Assembly: GCA_018268835.1 (NCBI GenBank)
Contig: JAFDVU010000013.1
Location: 1-61,867 of the forward strand
Length of the DNA: 61,867 nucleotides
Direction: 5' to 3'
From: Acidobacteriota bacterium
GTDB taxonomy: Bacteria; Acidobacteriota; Terriglobia; Bryobacterales; Bryobacteraceae
The notes under the pieces were generated by a model that did not search any database, had not been told where the DNA came from, and was given only the letters and a program-made list of their open reading frames with translations. Position 1 is the stretch's first letter; each line of letters opens with the position of its first letter. The position numbers and the translations under genes were made by a program. Positions 1-8,625 of this stretch are shown in pieces.

Positions 1-957
1 CAGGTGATCGATTCCGAACCGCTGGGCGGGGCGTACCTGCACACCGCTACCAGCGGCGTGGCGCACTACCGCGCGAAGGACGACGGCGAATGCCTGGCGC
101 AGATCCGCGAACGTTTTCGCGCGCTGCCCGCGCCTGCCGCGGCGGGCGAAGGCGCCACGGCGCCGGCGCGCAACGCGGCGGAGTTGTACGGCATCCTGCC
201 CGCCGATCACAGGCTGCCGTACGAGATCGAAGACGTGATCCTGCGCATCTTCGACGCGGCCGATTACCGGGAGTTCCAGCCCGAATTCGCGCCCGAGATG
301 CTGTGTGCCAATGCCCGCGTTTGCGGGCGCCCGGTGGCGCTGATCGCCAACCGCCGCGGCTTTCTCAAGCAGGACGGGCGGCCGCGCATCGGCGGCATCG
401 TGTACACCGATTCCGCGCGCAAGGTCGCGTACTTTGTGGAGAACGCCGACCGCGAAGGCACGCCGCTGGTCTACCTGCAGGATGTGTCCGGCTTCATGGT
501 CGGGCCGGACGCCGAGCGCGAGGGCATCATCCGCGCCGGAGCGGAAATGGTGGAGACCATGTCGTGCGCCACGGTGCCGAAGATCGTAGTGACGCTGAAT
601 CACGCCAGCGGCGCCGGCTACTACGCGATGGCGGGGCAGGGGTTCGACCCCACGTTCACGTTCAGTTGGCCGACGGCGCGAATCGGCGTGATGGAAGGCG
701 ACTCCGCGGTGGTCGCGCTGTATTCGGGGGAGTTGTCGAAGCACAAGGGCGGGCCGCTGCCCGAGGAATTACGCGAGGCCATCGAGCGCACGCGCGCCGA
801 TTACGAGAAATGGCTGGACGTGAAATACGCCGCCGCGCGCGGCCACTGCGACGCCGTCATCGATCCGATGGAGACGCGGGCCATCCTGGAGTTCGCGCTG
901 GCGGCATCGCGCAGGAGCAGCACGGGCCTGCCGGCCTGCATGGGTGATCCCTCATGA
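1..957 (+). CDS. Acyl-CoA carboxylase carboxyltransferase (beta) subunit, 5'-truncated
   Basis: This is the C-terminal part of the carboxyltransferase subunit of a biotin-dependent acyl-CoA carboxylase, of the methylcrotonyl/geranyl/propionyl-CoA type. It transfers the carboxyl group from carboxybiotin to an acyl-CoA in the cytoplasm. The frame is open from base 1, so the true start lies upstream; the GTG at 4 is probably internal. Visible are the carboxyltransferase core ([13 protein letters not shown]), the crotonase-like GAGYYAM segment and the WPTARIGVM stretch typical of MCC/GCC beta chains. The stop overlaps the start of the AtuA-like gene by 4 bp (ATGA). That pairing recalls acyclic terpene or leucine degradation (Atu/Liu) clusters and favours a geranyl- or methylcrotonyl-CoA substrate. 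Substrate assignment is inference. Confidence 0.88.
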   Translation, partial: QVIDSEPLGGAYLHTATSGVAHYRAKDDGECLAQIRERFRALPAPAAAGEGATAPARNAAELYGILPADHRLPYEIEDVILRIFDAADYREFQPEFAPEMLCANARVCGRPVALIANRRGFLKQDGRPRIGGIVYTDSARKVAYFVENADREGTPLVYLQDVSGFMVGPDAEREGIIRAGAEMVETMSCATVPKIVVTLNHASGAGYYAMAGQGFDPTFTFSWPTARIGVMEGDSAVVALYSGELSKHKGGPLPEELREAIERTRADYEKWLDVKYAAARGHCDAVIDPMETRAILEFALAASRRSSTGLPACMGDPS

Positions 958-2309
958 TCCGCATTGCCAACGGTCAAGGTTTCTGGGGCGACTGGCTGGA
1001 AGCTCCGGTCCGCCTCATCGAAGAAGGGCCCATTGATTATCTCGCATTGGACTACCTGGCCGAGATCACGATGTCGATCCTGCAGAAGCAGAAGCAGGCC
1101 GACGCCAACCTGGGCTACGCGCGCGATTTTCCGCCGCTGATCGGGCGCATCGCGCGGCGGATGCGCGAGCGGGGAGTGACCGTGATCGCCAACGCCGGCG
1201 GCGTGAACCCGGTGGCGTGCGCGCGCGAAGTGGTCCGGCTGGCGCCGGGGTTGAAGGTGGCGGTGGTGCTCGGCGACGATGTTTCCGGGCGCATCGACGA
1301 ATTCCTGGCCAAAGGCTACGAGATGCGCGATATGGATACGGGCGAAGCCATCGCGGGCATCCGCGACCGTATCCTCAGCGCCAACGCCTACATTGGCGCG
1401 TTCCCGCTGGCGGAGGCGCTGGCTACCGGCGCCAACGTGGTGATCGCCGGACGCTGCACCGATACCGCGCTGGCGCTCGCCCCCATGATCCACCGCTTCG
1501 GCTGGGGGCCGGCCGACCACGACAAACTCGCCGCGGGCACCATCGCGGGACACATCATCGAGTGCGGCGCGCAGTGCACCGGCGGCAACTGCCAGGTGGA
1601 CTGGCAAGCCATCCCGGACATGGCCAACATCGGCTACCCGATCGTGGAGGCGGATCCGGACGGCAGTTTCGTGGTCACGAAGCACGCCTCGGCCGGCGGG
1701 AGGGTGTCGCTCGATTCCGTGAAGGAGCAACTGCTCTACGAACTCGGCGATCCCCGGCGGTACCTGGGCCCCGATTGCGTCGCGGATTTCACGTCGATCC
1801 GGCTGAGCGATGCCGGAAGGGATCGCGTGCGGGTCAGCGGCATCAAAGGCGGCGAGCGTCCGCCTTCGCTGAAGCTTTCGATCGCGTACGCCAACGGATG
1901 GAAGGCCACCGGCACGATGGTCTATAGCTGGCCGCAGGCGCTCGAAAAGGCGCGCGCGGCGGACGCGATCGTGCGCGCCAGGGTGGAGCGGCTCGGGCTG
2001 GGGTTCGAAGAAATCTACACCGAGTTTTTCGGGGTGAACGCGTGCCACGGTCCCCTCGCGCCGCCGAATCCCGATCCACCCGAAGTGCAGGTCCGGATCG
2101 GCGTGCGCGGACAGGACAGGAAGGCCGTGGAGAGGTTCACGCGGGAACTCATCCCGCTGGTGCTCAACGGACCGCCGGGCGCCACCGGGTTCGGCGAAGG
2201 GCGTCCCGCGGTGCGCGAGATTGTGGCGTATTGGAGCGCGCTGATTCCGCGCGAAGAGATCGTCACCCGCGTGGAAGTGGTGGGAGAAGGCGCTCCGGAG
2301 AGGTCCTAG
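954..2309 (+). CDS. AtuA-like (DUF1446) acyclic terpene utilisation family protein
   Basis: The 451-residue protein matches the DUF1446/AtuA family, found in acyclic terpene (citronellol/geraniol) utilisation clusters; its biochemical role is not settled. Family-like features are the N-terminal [15 protein letters not shown] start, [11 protein letters not shown], the glycine-rich [10 protein letters not shown] stretch near residue 80 and a [16 protein letters not shown] segment near residue 165. It overlaps the carboxyltransferase gene by 4 bp, so the two are probably translationally coupled and work on the same branched acyl-CoA pathway. No signal peptide is present, so it should be cytoplasmic. 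Family assignment is firm; the pathway is inferred from the neighbour. Confidence 0.85.
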   Translation: MIRIANGQGFWGDWLEAPVRLIEEGPIDYLALDYLAEITMSILQKQKQADANLGYARDFPPLIGRIARRMRERGVTVIANAGGVNPVACAREVVRLAPGLKVAVVLGDDVSGRIDEFLAKGYEMRDMDTGEAIAGIRDRILSANAYIGAFPLAEALATGANVVIAGRCTDTALALAPMIHRFGWGPADHDKLAAGTIAGHIIECGAQCTGGNCQVDWQAIPDMANIGYPIVEADPDGSFVVTKHASAGGRVSLDSVKEQLLYELGDPRRYLGPDCVADFTSIRLSDAGRDRVRVSGIKGGERPPSLKLSIAYANGWKATGTMVYSWPQALEKARAADAIVRARVERLGLGFEEIYTEFFGVNACHGPLAPPNPDPPEVQVRIGVRGQDRKAVERFTRELIPLVLNGPPGATGFGEGRPAVREIVAYWSALIPREEIVTRVEVVGEGAPERS

Positions 2310-2420
2310 TACCGGGGTGGAACCCGGTCACGCGAATCCAGCGACTGTGCGGCGAAGCACGCTCTACAATGTGGACATTGCAGGCCCGGCGGCGACGGCG
2401 GGCCGGAGGAAGAGGATTGC

Positions 2421-3008
2421 ATGTCGTTGAAGGAATCGGACTGGAAAGCCGTACTGGACCAACCCAAGAACGCGGGACTGAAAGCCGGCGGCGGCACCGG
2501 AATGTCCAAGGTTCTGCGGGACCACGCGGCGGCCGAGACTACGTGGGAGCAGCAGAAGAGCATTGGCACGGCTGCGGCGTTGGAACGAAGCCTGAAAGCG
2601 GTGGGCACCCAGTGCGACGCGGTGATCACGAAGCACGGGAAGGTTTTCACGACAGCGTGCGACTATCTGAAGACGGTGAAGCAGGCAGCGGCGGCGCGGT
2701 TGAAGGAAGTCGCCACCGAAGCGGCCGAGGTCCGCGAACAGCAGTACCAGAGGCAACGGCTGGAACACCTGAAGGAGACGGCAAAGGAGCTTTGCGAGGA
2801 TGCGAAGACCCGCATCAGGAACGCGCACAATGCCGGTCAGGTCGCCGCCGCCCTGGAGCACTCTATCCCGCGGCTGGAGCACATTGCCACCGATCTGCCG
2901 AATTTGCGCACGCCGATTAACGGGCTCAAGAACTTCAAGCCGGCGATGGGCTCTCCGTCCGCGAAGCAATACGGCGACCTGCTGGATGCGATCGTGAGGG
3001 CGCGCTGA
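2421..3008 (+). CDS. Hypothetical helical protein (195 aa)
   Basis: I do not recognise this protein. It is a 195-residue, charged, Ala/Lys/Glu-rich sequence predicted to be almost wholly alpha-helical, with a likely coiled coil at about residues 75-125. There is no signal peptide or membrane segment. The start is well supported: a strong purine-rich Shine-Dalgarno (GGAGGAAGAGG) precedes the ATG, and a TACAAT -10-like hexamer sits at 2365-2370. The 110-bp gap from the AtuA-like gene suggests its own promoter. The general look recalls helical bundle or scaffold proteins, but no function can be assigned. Confidence 0.72.
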   Translation: MSLKESDWKAVLDQPKNAGLKAGGGTGMSKVLRDHAAAETTWEQQKSIGTAAALERSLKAVGTQCDAVITKHGKVFTTACDYLKTVKQAAAARLKEVATEAAEVREQQYQRQRLEHLKETAKELCEDAKTRIRNAHNAGQVAAALEHSIPRLEHIATDLPNLRTPINGLKNFKPAMGSPSAKQYGDLLDAIVRAR

Positions 3009-3014
3009 GAGCGG

Positions 3015-4316
3015 TCAGCGCGCGGCCCGGTCCAGCACCGTCAGCAGGAGCACGTTGGCTCCGTTGGCGCAGTCTTCCCAGCGTGAAAGCTCGTTCGGCG
3101 AATGGCTGATGCCGCCCACGCTGGGGACGAAGATCATGCCCATGGGACCGAGGCGCGCCATCATCTGCGCGTCGTGACCGGCGCCGCTGGGAAGGCGGCG
3201 GGAGGCGAGCCCGAGTTTCGCCGCGGCGGCTTCAATGGACCGCTGCACCTCGGGATCGGCGAGCGCTTCGTCGTGGTGCGCCGCGGCACGCATTTCGATC
3301 CCGGTTCCGGTGCGCCTGGCGATTTCGAGGGCGCGCGAGCGGATCTCCTCGCCGATGGCCGCGATCTTCCTTGACGAAAGGTCGCGCAGTTCAATCACGA
3401 GTTTCACGCGTCCGGGGACGATGTTGGGCACGTTCGGGCTGACCTCGATCTGGCCGACGGTGCCGACCTGCCTGCCGGGATCGCGGCGCACGATTTCGTT
3501 GACCGCGATGGTGAGGAAGGAAGCGGCGACCAGGGCGTCGCGGCGATCCGGCATCGGGGTGGTGCCGGCGTGATTGGCGAAGCCGCGTATCTCGACCTCG
3601 TAGCGGTCGATGGCGACGATGCCTTCGACCACGCCGATGGGGATGTGCGCCTTGTCGAGGGAACCGCCCTGCTCGATGTGCAGTTCCAGGTAGCAGGCGA
3701 AGGATCCCCTGGCGCGGCGCGCATCGGCGAGGCGTTCCGGATCGCCGCCGATTTTGCGAATGGCGTCCGCGCGGGTCATGCCGTTCCACACCGCGGCGAG
3801 TTCGTGGGGATCCATTTCTCCGGCGGCGGCGCGGCTGCCCTCGAGTCCATTGTTGAAGGCGTAGCCCTCCTCGTTCTGCCAGACGACGATTTCCAGCGGG
3901 CGGCGGGTGGCGATGCCGGAGTCGTGCAGCGTCTGGACGGCCTCGATGGCGGCGAGCGTGCCGAGTGCGCCGTCGAAGTTGCCGCCGGAGGGGACGGAGT
4001 CGATGTGGGAGCCGAAGAGCACGGGCGCGAGGGAGTCGTCGGCGCCGGCGCGGCGGGCCAGGATGTTTCCGGCGGCGTCGATGCGCGGCGCGAGTCCCGC
4101 CTGCTCGATGAGTTTTCTTACATAGGCGCGCCCGGCGAGATCGGCGTCCGTATACGCGACGCGGCTCACGCCGCCGGCGAAGGTGCCGCCCGCGGGGCGT
4201 CCGAATACGCTCAATTCTTCGACGTGGCGGCGCAGGCGCGCGGCATCGATGCGGGGGGCGGCCGGCTGCGCGACGGCGGCGGCGCCGAGCGCACCGAGAA
4301 AGACGCGACGCTTCAT
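3015..4316 (-). CDS. M20-family N-carbamoyl-L-amino acid hydrolase / allantoate amidohydrolase-like, exported
   Basis: The 433-residue protein belongs to the M20 hydantoinase/carbamoylase family, which hydrolyses N-carbamoyl amino acids, ureidoglycolate or allantoate. It starts with MKRR and a short hydrophobic stretch, a Tat- or Sec-like export signal unusual for a family that is normally cytoplasmic. Metal ligands are visible as His104-x-Asp106 in GSHIDSVPSGG, Asp115, the Glu-Glu pair in QNEEGYAF and the His of ELHIEQG. The start ATG is preceded 6 bp upstream by TACACT (4323-4328) and lacks a Shine-Dalgarno, so the mRNA may be leaderless. It is divergent from tex. Exact substrate is not determinable. 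Confidence 0.85.
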   Translation of the reverse strand: MKRRVFLGALGAAAVAQPAAPRIDAARLRRHVEELSVFGRPAGGTFAGGVSRVAYTDADLAGRAYVRKLIEQAGLAPRIDAAGNILARRAGADDSLAPVLFGSHIDSVPSGGNFDGALGTLAAIEAVQTLHDSGIATRRPLEIVVWQNEEGYAFNNGLEGSRAAAGEMDPHELAAVWNGMTRADAIRKIGGDPERLADARRARGSFACYLELHIEQGGSLDKAHIPIGVVEGIVAIDRYEVEIRGFANHAGTTPMPDRRDALVAASFLTIAVNEIVRRDPGRQVGTVGQIEVSPNVPNIVPGRVKLVIELRDLSSRKIAAIGEEIRSRALEIARRTGTGIEMRAAAHHDEALADPEVQRSIEAAAAKLGLASRRLPSGAGHDAQMMARLGPMGMIFVPSVGGISHSPNELSRWEDCANGANVLLLTVLDRAAR

Positions 4317-4322
4317 TGAGGA

Positions 4323-4328
4323 AGTGTA
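4323..4328 (-). promoter_or_regulatory. Putative -10 element (TACACT) of the M20 hydrolase gene
   Basis: On the minus strand TACACT lies 6 nt before the ATG at 4316, with no Shine-Dalgarno between them. This fits a leaderless transcript and the same arrangement seen repeatedly in the window. Confidence 0.4.
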
Positions 4329-4396
4329 CCGTATGGCCCATGGCGAACGCCGCCCTTCAGCGCCGCGTGTGGCATCATGAAAGTGCCTCGGATTTC

Positions 4397-6676
4397 ATGC
4401 CTGAACTCAAACAACTCCCAACCCATATTCTTCTGCATCTGGCAAAGCTTTTGAACGTTCCGCTCAAGGGCCTGGCCGCGGTGATCGAACTGCTCGACGG
4501 CGGCGCCACCGTGCCTTTCATCGCGCGCTATCGCAAGGAAGCCACCGGCAATCTCGACGAGGTGCAGATTCGCGACATCCAGGAGAAGCTGGAATATTTC
4601 CGCGAACTGGAAGACCGGCGCGAGACCGTGCTCGCCTCCATCGCCGAGCAGGGCAAGCTGACGCCCGAACTCAAGGCGAAGATCGAAGCCTCCCTGGAGA
4701 AGACCGAACTCGAAGACCTCTACCTGCCGTACAAGCCGAAACGGCGCACCAAGGCGTCGATCGCGCGCGAGAAGGGCCTGGAGCCGCTGGCGCAATTCCT
4801 GTGGGACCAGCAGCCGGGCGCGCCGCTGGGCGAGTACGCGGCGAGCTTTGTGAACGAAGCGCTGGGCGTGGCCGGCCCGGAAGAGGCGCTGGAGGGCGCG
4901 CGCCACATCATCGCCGAGTGGATCAGCGAGAACGCGGAGTTCCGCAAGGCGGTGCGCGGGATGATGGCGGCGGACGGCCGCGTCACCAGCCGCGCCATCG
5001 AAGGCGTAGCCGATCCCGAGGGCAAGTTCCAGATGTACGCGAACTACAGCGAGCCGGCGGCGAAGATTCCGTCGCACCGCATGCTGGCCATCCGGCGCGG
5101 GGCGAAGGAAGGGGTGCTGACGTTCGAGATCGAACTCGAGCGCGCACAGCCGCTGGCGTGGCTGCGGTCGCGCGTGGTGCGCGCGCCCGGCGAGTGGGTG
5201 CCGCACCTGGAAGAAGCCATCGAAGATTCTTACGACCGGCTGCTCAACCCGTCGATCCAGACGGAGGTGCGGCTGGAGTTGAAGGACCGCTCCGACGAAG
5301 AAGCGATCAAGGTCTTCCGCGAGAACCTGGAGAACCTGCTGCTTTCGCCGCCCGCCGGCATGATGACCGTGCTCGGGATCGATCCCGGCATCCGCACCGG
5401 CTGCAAGATCGCCGTGGTGGACGATACGGGGCGATTCCTCGAGCACTCCGTGATCTATCCGTTCGAGCCGAAGAACGATCTCGCCGGCAGTATCCGTACG
5501 CTGGCGTCGTTGGTGGCGCGGCACAACGCGCAGGCCATCGCGATCGGCAACGGCACGGCGTCGCGCGAGACCGCGGCGCTGGTGCAGGATTTCCTGCGGC
5601 AGGCGAACCTGACGAAGATCTTCAGCGTAGCGGTGAGCGAAGCCGGAGCGAGCGTGTACTCGGCGAGCGAGATCGCGCGGCAGGAGTTTCCGGATCTGGA
5701 TCTGACGGTGCGCGGCGCGATCTCGATCGCGCGCCGGCTGCAGGACCCGCTGGCGGAACTGGTGAAGATCGATCCGAAATCGATCGGCGTCGGGCAGTAC
5801 CAGCACGACGTGGATCAACGGCGGCTGAAGCAGAGCCTGGAAGCGTCGGTAGAGAGTTGCGTGAACCGGGTAGGCGTGGATCTGAACACGGCGTCTTGGG
5901 CGCTGCTGAGGTACGTCGCCGGGATCAACGAGCGGACGGCGCAGAAGATCGTGGAGTACCGCAATCAGAACGGGCGCTTCCCTTCGCGCGTGTCGCTGAT
6001 GGCGGTGCCGGGGTTCGGGCCGAAAACGTTCGAGCAGGCGGCGGGCTTCCTGCGGATCCGCGGCGGCGAGAATCCGCTGGACTCTACCGCGGTGCATCCG
6101 GAATCGTACGCGGTGGTGGAGGAGATCGCGCGCTCGCTGGGGACGACGGTGCAGGAACTGATCGCGAATCCGGCGATGGTGGAGAAGGTGAAACTGGAGA
6201 GCTTCGCCACCGCCACGGTGGGCATGTACACGCTGGGCGACATCCGCGAGGAGTTGCGCAAGCCGGGGCGCGACCCGCGCGACAAGTTCGTGGCGCCGAA
6301 GTGGCGTGACGACGTGAAGGAGATCGCCGACCTCAAGTCCGGGATGACGCTCGAAGGCGTGGTCACCAACGTGACGCGCTTCGGGGCGTTCGTCGATATC
6401 GGGGTGCACCAGGACGGGCTGGTCCACATCAGCGAACTGAGCAACCGGTTCATCAAGGATGCCAGCGAAGTTGTGAAGGCCGGACAGATCGTCAAGGTCC
6501 AGGTGCTCAACGCGGACCCTAAAGTCAAGCGGATCGCGCTTTCGATGAAAGCGCTGGAGGCGGCCGCGGCGGAGCCCAAGCGGAAGAATTTCCAGAAGCC
6601 GAAGCCGGAGGCGAAGAAGCCCTCGTTGGACGACCAACTGGCCGCGCTGCAGAACCGCTTCAGGGTGAAGGCGTAG
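4397..6676 (+). CDS. tex: Tex-family RNA-binding transcription accessory protein
   Basis: Tex is a conserved cytoplasmic RNA-binding protein linked to transcription and stress tolerance. In order, the sequence shows the N-terminal helical Tex region with LDGGATVPFIARYRKEATG near residue 30, a YqgF/RNase H-like domain with VLGIDPGIRTG near residue 326, helix-hairpin-helix repeats (about 490-555, VPGFGPKTFEQAAGF) and a C-terminal S1 domain (about 648-718, RFGAFVDIGVHQDGLVHIS). The ATG at 4397 gives 759 residues, the usual family length. In-frame ATGs at 4316 and 4340 would add 27 or 19 unrelated residues and overlap the divergent hydrolase promoter, so they are rejected. Confidence 0.95.
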   Translation: MPELKQLPTHILLHLAKLLNVPLKGLAAVIELLDGGATVPFIARYRKEATGNLDEVQIRDIQEKLEYFRELEDRRETVLASIAEQGKLTPELKAKIEASLEKTELEDLYLPYKPKRRTKASIAREKGLEPLAQFLWDQQPGAPLGEYAASFVNEALGVAGPEEALEGARHIIAEWISENAEFRKAVRGMMAADGRVTSRAIEGVADPEGKFQMYANYSEPAAKIPSHRMLAIRRGAKEGVLTFEIELERAQPLAWLRSRVVRAPGEWVPHLEEAIEDSYDRLLNPSIQTEVRLELKDRSDEEAIKVFRENLENLLLSPPAGMMTVLGIDPGIRTGCKIAVVDDTGRFLEHSVIYPFEPKNDLAGSIRTLASLVARHNAQAIAIGNGTASRETAALVQDFLRQANLTKIFSVAVSEAGASVYSASEIARQEFPDLDLTVRGAISIARRLQDPLAELVKIDPKSIGVGQYQHDVDQRRLKQSLEASVESCVNRVGVDLNTASWALLRYVAGINERTAQKIVEYRNQNGRFPSRVSLMAVPGFGPKTFEQAAGFLRIRGGENPLDSTAVHPESYAVVEEIARSLGTTVQELIANPAMVEKVKLESFATATVGMYTLGDIREELRKPGRDPRDKFVAPKWRDDVKEIADLKSGMTLEGVVTNVTRFGAFVDIGVHQDGLVHISELSNRFIKDASEVVKAGQIVKVQVLNADPKVKRIALSMKALEAAAAEPKRKNFQKPKPEAKKPSLDDQLAALQNRFRVKA

Positions 6677-6678
6677 CG

Positions 6679-8577
6679 TTACTGACCCGGTGGCACGCGG
6701 GGTCCCACCGTCGAGATATCGATCTGGCGGAAGCCGAGGGCGAGCGCGGGCGAATCGGGGCGCAGCCGGAAATCGAAGTTGGCGGCGTTGACGAACAGGG
6801 GGTCGGCGATCTTCGACCCCGCATCGTGGCCGAGCGCCTGCCATTCCTCGAACGTGTGTCCGGCGAAGCGCGGTGCCGTGGTGCGGGTGTCCCAGTAGAT
6901 GTTGCCGCCCATCTTGAACCGATCGCCGCTCCAGTTGCTGCCGAGCAGGCGTCCCTGGTCGAAGTAGACGATGTTGTTCTCGAACGTGAAGGAGATGTGC
7001 GGTTCGGCGCGCGTGCGCATGAGCTGGTTCTCGCGGTTGAGCGCGAAGACGTTGTTGCGCACTGTGTTCTCGCGCCCGTAGTGCTGATGGAACCCGGCGC
7101 TCTTGCAGCGGTAGACCACGTTGTTCTCGATCAGCATGTCGCTGGAGCCTTCATCGGGATAGATGCCCCAGCCGCCGTAAGTGAACGATGAGATGTCGTG
7201 GATCAGGTTGTAGCGGATGCGCGTGCCCGGCTGGACGCCGAGCGTGTAGATGCCGCCCATGTCGCTGAGCATTTCCTTGCCGATATCGTGCAGGTGGTTG
7301 TACTCGATGATGTTGCCCTTGGACTGATTGTCGCCGTAGCCCCAGGTCCAGCCCACGCTGATGGCGGTGTAGAAGAGGTCGTGGATGTGGTTGTGGACGA
7401 TCTGGTTGCGTCCGCTCTGTAGCGCCCAGATGCCGACCGCGGGAGCGTAGACCAGGCCGAGATCGTGAATGTGGTTGTCGGCGATCACGTTCTCGTAATT
7501 CTGCTGATTGTCATCGGGGAACTGGCGCGGCTCGCCGAGTTTGACGCCGCCGCCGCCGAGGTCGTAGAGTTCGCACGCGGTGACGCGGTTGCGTTTGGAG
7601 CCGCGCGCGAACCACACGGCGTAGCCGCCGGAGTGGGCGATGGTGCAGCGATCGAGCGCGCAGTCGAGGGCGCCGGTGGCTTCGATGGCGGCTGGCGCGG
7701 GGACGGCGGCCTGGGTATCGACGTAGCCTTTTTCCGGCATGTTCCAGTCCGCGTGCGCGAATTGCAGGTGGCGGAAGATCACGTTGCGGACGAACTCGCC
7801 GCGCTCCGGGTGTCCTTCGAATCGCACGAGTTGAGTGAGCGCGGGCGCAATCGCTTGTTCGGAGGCCATGTTCTCTCCGGCCATGGGCCAGTAGGAGACG
7901 GTGTGGGTTTTGCGGTCGAGATACCATTCGCCCGCCATGTCGAGCGCGTCGGGAGCGTTCTCGATGTAGTAGCGCGCGTCGGCCTCCTTGTTGGATGGGC
8001 GCGGATCGAGCGTGAGCGTGGCGACATGCGCGGCTTCGTCCACGCCGGCGATGGGCAGGCGGAAATCGGCCCACGCCAGCAGCGCGACCACCTCCACGTC
8101 GCCGCGCGCGGCCCACGCGGACTGGATGTCGTTGCCGCGATAGTGCAGGCGCACGGGCTTGTCCTGGGGGCTCGCGCCATCGATGCGGAAGAAGCCGTAG
8201 TTCGGTGTTCGGGCACGTTGGGCGCGGCGCCCGCTGATGAAGAGCTGATGGAACTCGGGGCCCGCGGCGTCGGCGGCCCACACCGGGCCGGACGATTTCT
8301 TCCAGCCGCCGATGACGCGTCCGCCGCTGATGACGGGACGCGCGCCGGGAGCGGCTTCCCATACCGTGTCGGAGTCCTCCGGGGTGAGCACGAGCGTTTC
8401 GGGAAGGAAGTAGACGCCGTCGCGGAGCTGGATGGTGATGGTGCCGGTGCGTCCGGCGCGGCGCGCCTCACGTGCGGCGTCGCGCGCGGCGGCGAGGGAC
8501 GAGATGGGGCCGCCGGGGGAGACCGTAATGGTCTGGGCGGTAGCGGTGAGTGCGGCGAGGAAGAGCAGGAGCCTCAT
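6679..8577 (-). CDS. Secreted right-handed parallel beta-helix protein
   Basis: This 632-residue exported protein has a cleavable signal (MRLLLFLAALTATAQ) and a long pectin-lyase-like beta-helix. Repeated short Asn/His/Ile-rich rungs such as NQIVHNHIHDL, NIIEYNHLHDIG and MLIENNVVYRC are the hallmark of PbH1 repeats in polysaccharide lyases, glycosidases and epimerases. The N-terminal part (PISGGRVIGGW, TLVLTPEDSDTVWEA) matches beta-helix proteins whose fold is capped by a beta-rich domain. The start at 8577 is chosen because it begins exactly at the signal peptide; a longer frame to 8634 adds residues with no signal. It is convergent with tex and divergent from the ADOP permease. A carbohydrate-active role is likely but the substrate is unknown. 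Confidence 0.85.
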   Translation of the reverse strand: MRLLLFLAALTATAQTITVSPGGPISSLAAARDAAREARRAGRTGTITIQLRDGVYFLPETLVLTPEDSDTVWEAAPGARPVISGGRVIGGWKKSSGPVWAADAAGPEFHQLFISGRRAQRARTPNYGFFRIDGASPQDKPVRLHYRGNDIQSAWAARGDVEVVALLAWADFRLPIAGVDEAAHVATLTLDPRPSNKEADARYYIENAPDALDMAGEWYLDRKTHTVSYWPMAGENMASEQAIAPALTQLVRFEGHPERGEFVRNVIFRHLQFAHADWNMPEKGYVDTQAAVPAPAAIEATGALDCALDRCTIAHSGGYAVWFARGSKRNRVTACELYDLGGGGVKLGEPRQFPDDNQQNYENVIADNHIHDLGLVYAPAVGIWALQSGRNQIVHNHIHDLFYTAISVGWTWGYGDNQSKGNIIEYNHLHDIGKEMLSDMGGIYTLGVQPGTRIRYNLIHDISSFTYGGWGIYPDEGSSDMLIENNVVYRCKSAGFHQHYGRENTVRNNVFALNRENQLMRTRAEPHISFTFENNIVYFDQGRLLGSNWSGDRFKMGGNIYWDTRTTAPRFAGHTFEEWQALGHDAGSKIADPLFVNAANFDFRLRPDSPALALGFRQIDISTVGPRVPPGQ

Positions 8578-8610
8578 GGAGGATATTGGATCATGCCGCG
8601 GGGGACGTGG

Positions 8611-8616
8611 TAGGAT
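8611..8616 (+). promoter_or_regulatory. Putative -10 element (TAGGAT) of the ADOP permease gene
   Basis: TAGGAT ends 9 nt before the ATG at 8626, and no Shine-Dalgarno lies between. TTGGAT at 8586-8591 could be a loosely spaced (19 bp) -35. Confidence 0.35.
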
Positions 8617-8625
8617 GGCACAACC

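Noticed and set aside
4313..6844. 843-codon minus-strand frame opposite tex
   Set aside because: It is an antisense shadow in GC-rich coding sequence: its composition is Arg/His-rich, it has no domain, and Tex on the other strand is complete and clearly conserved.
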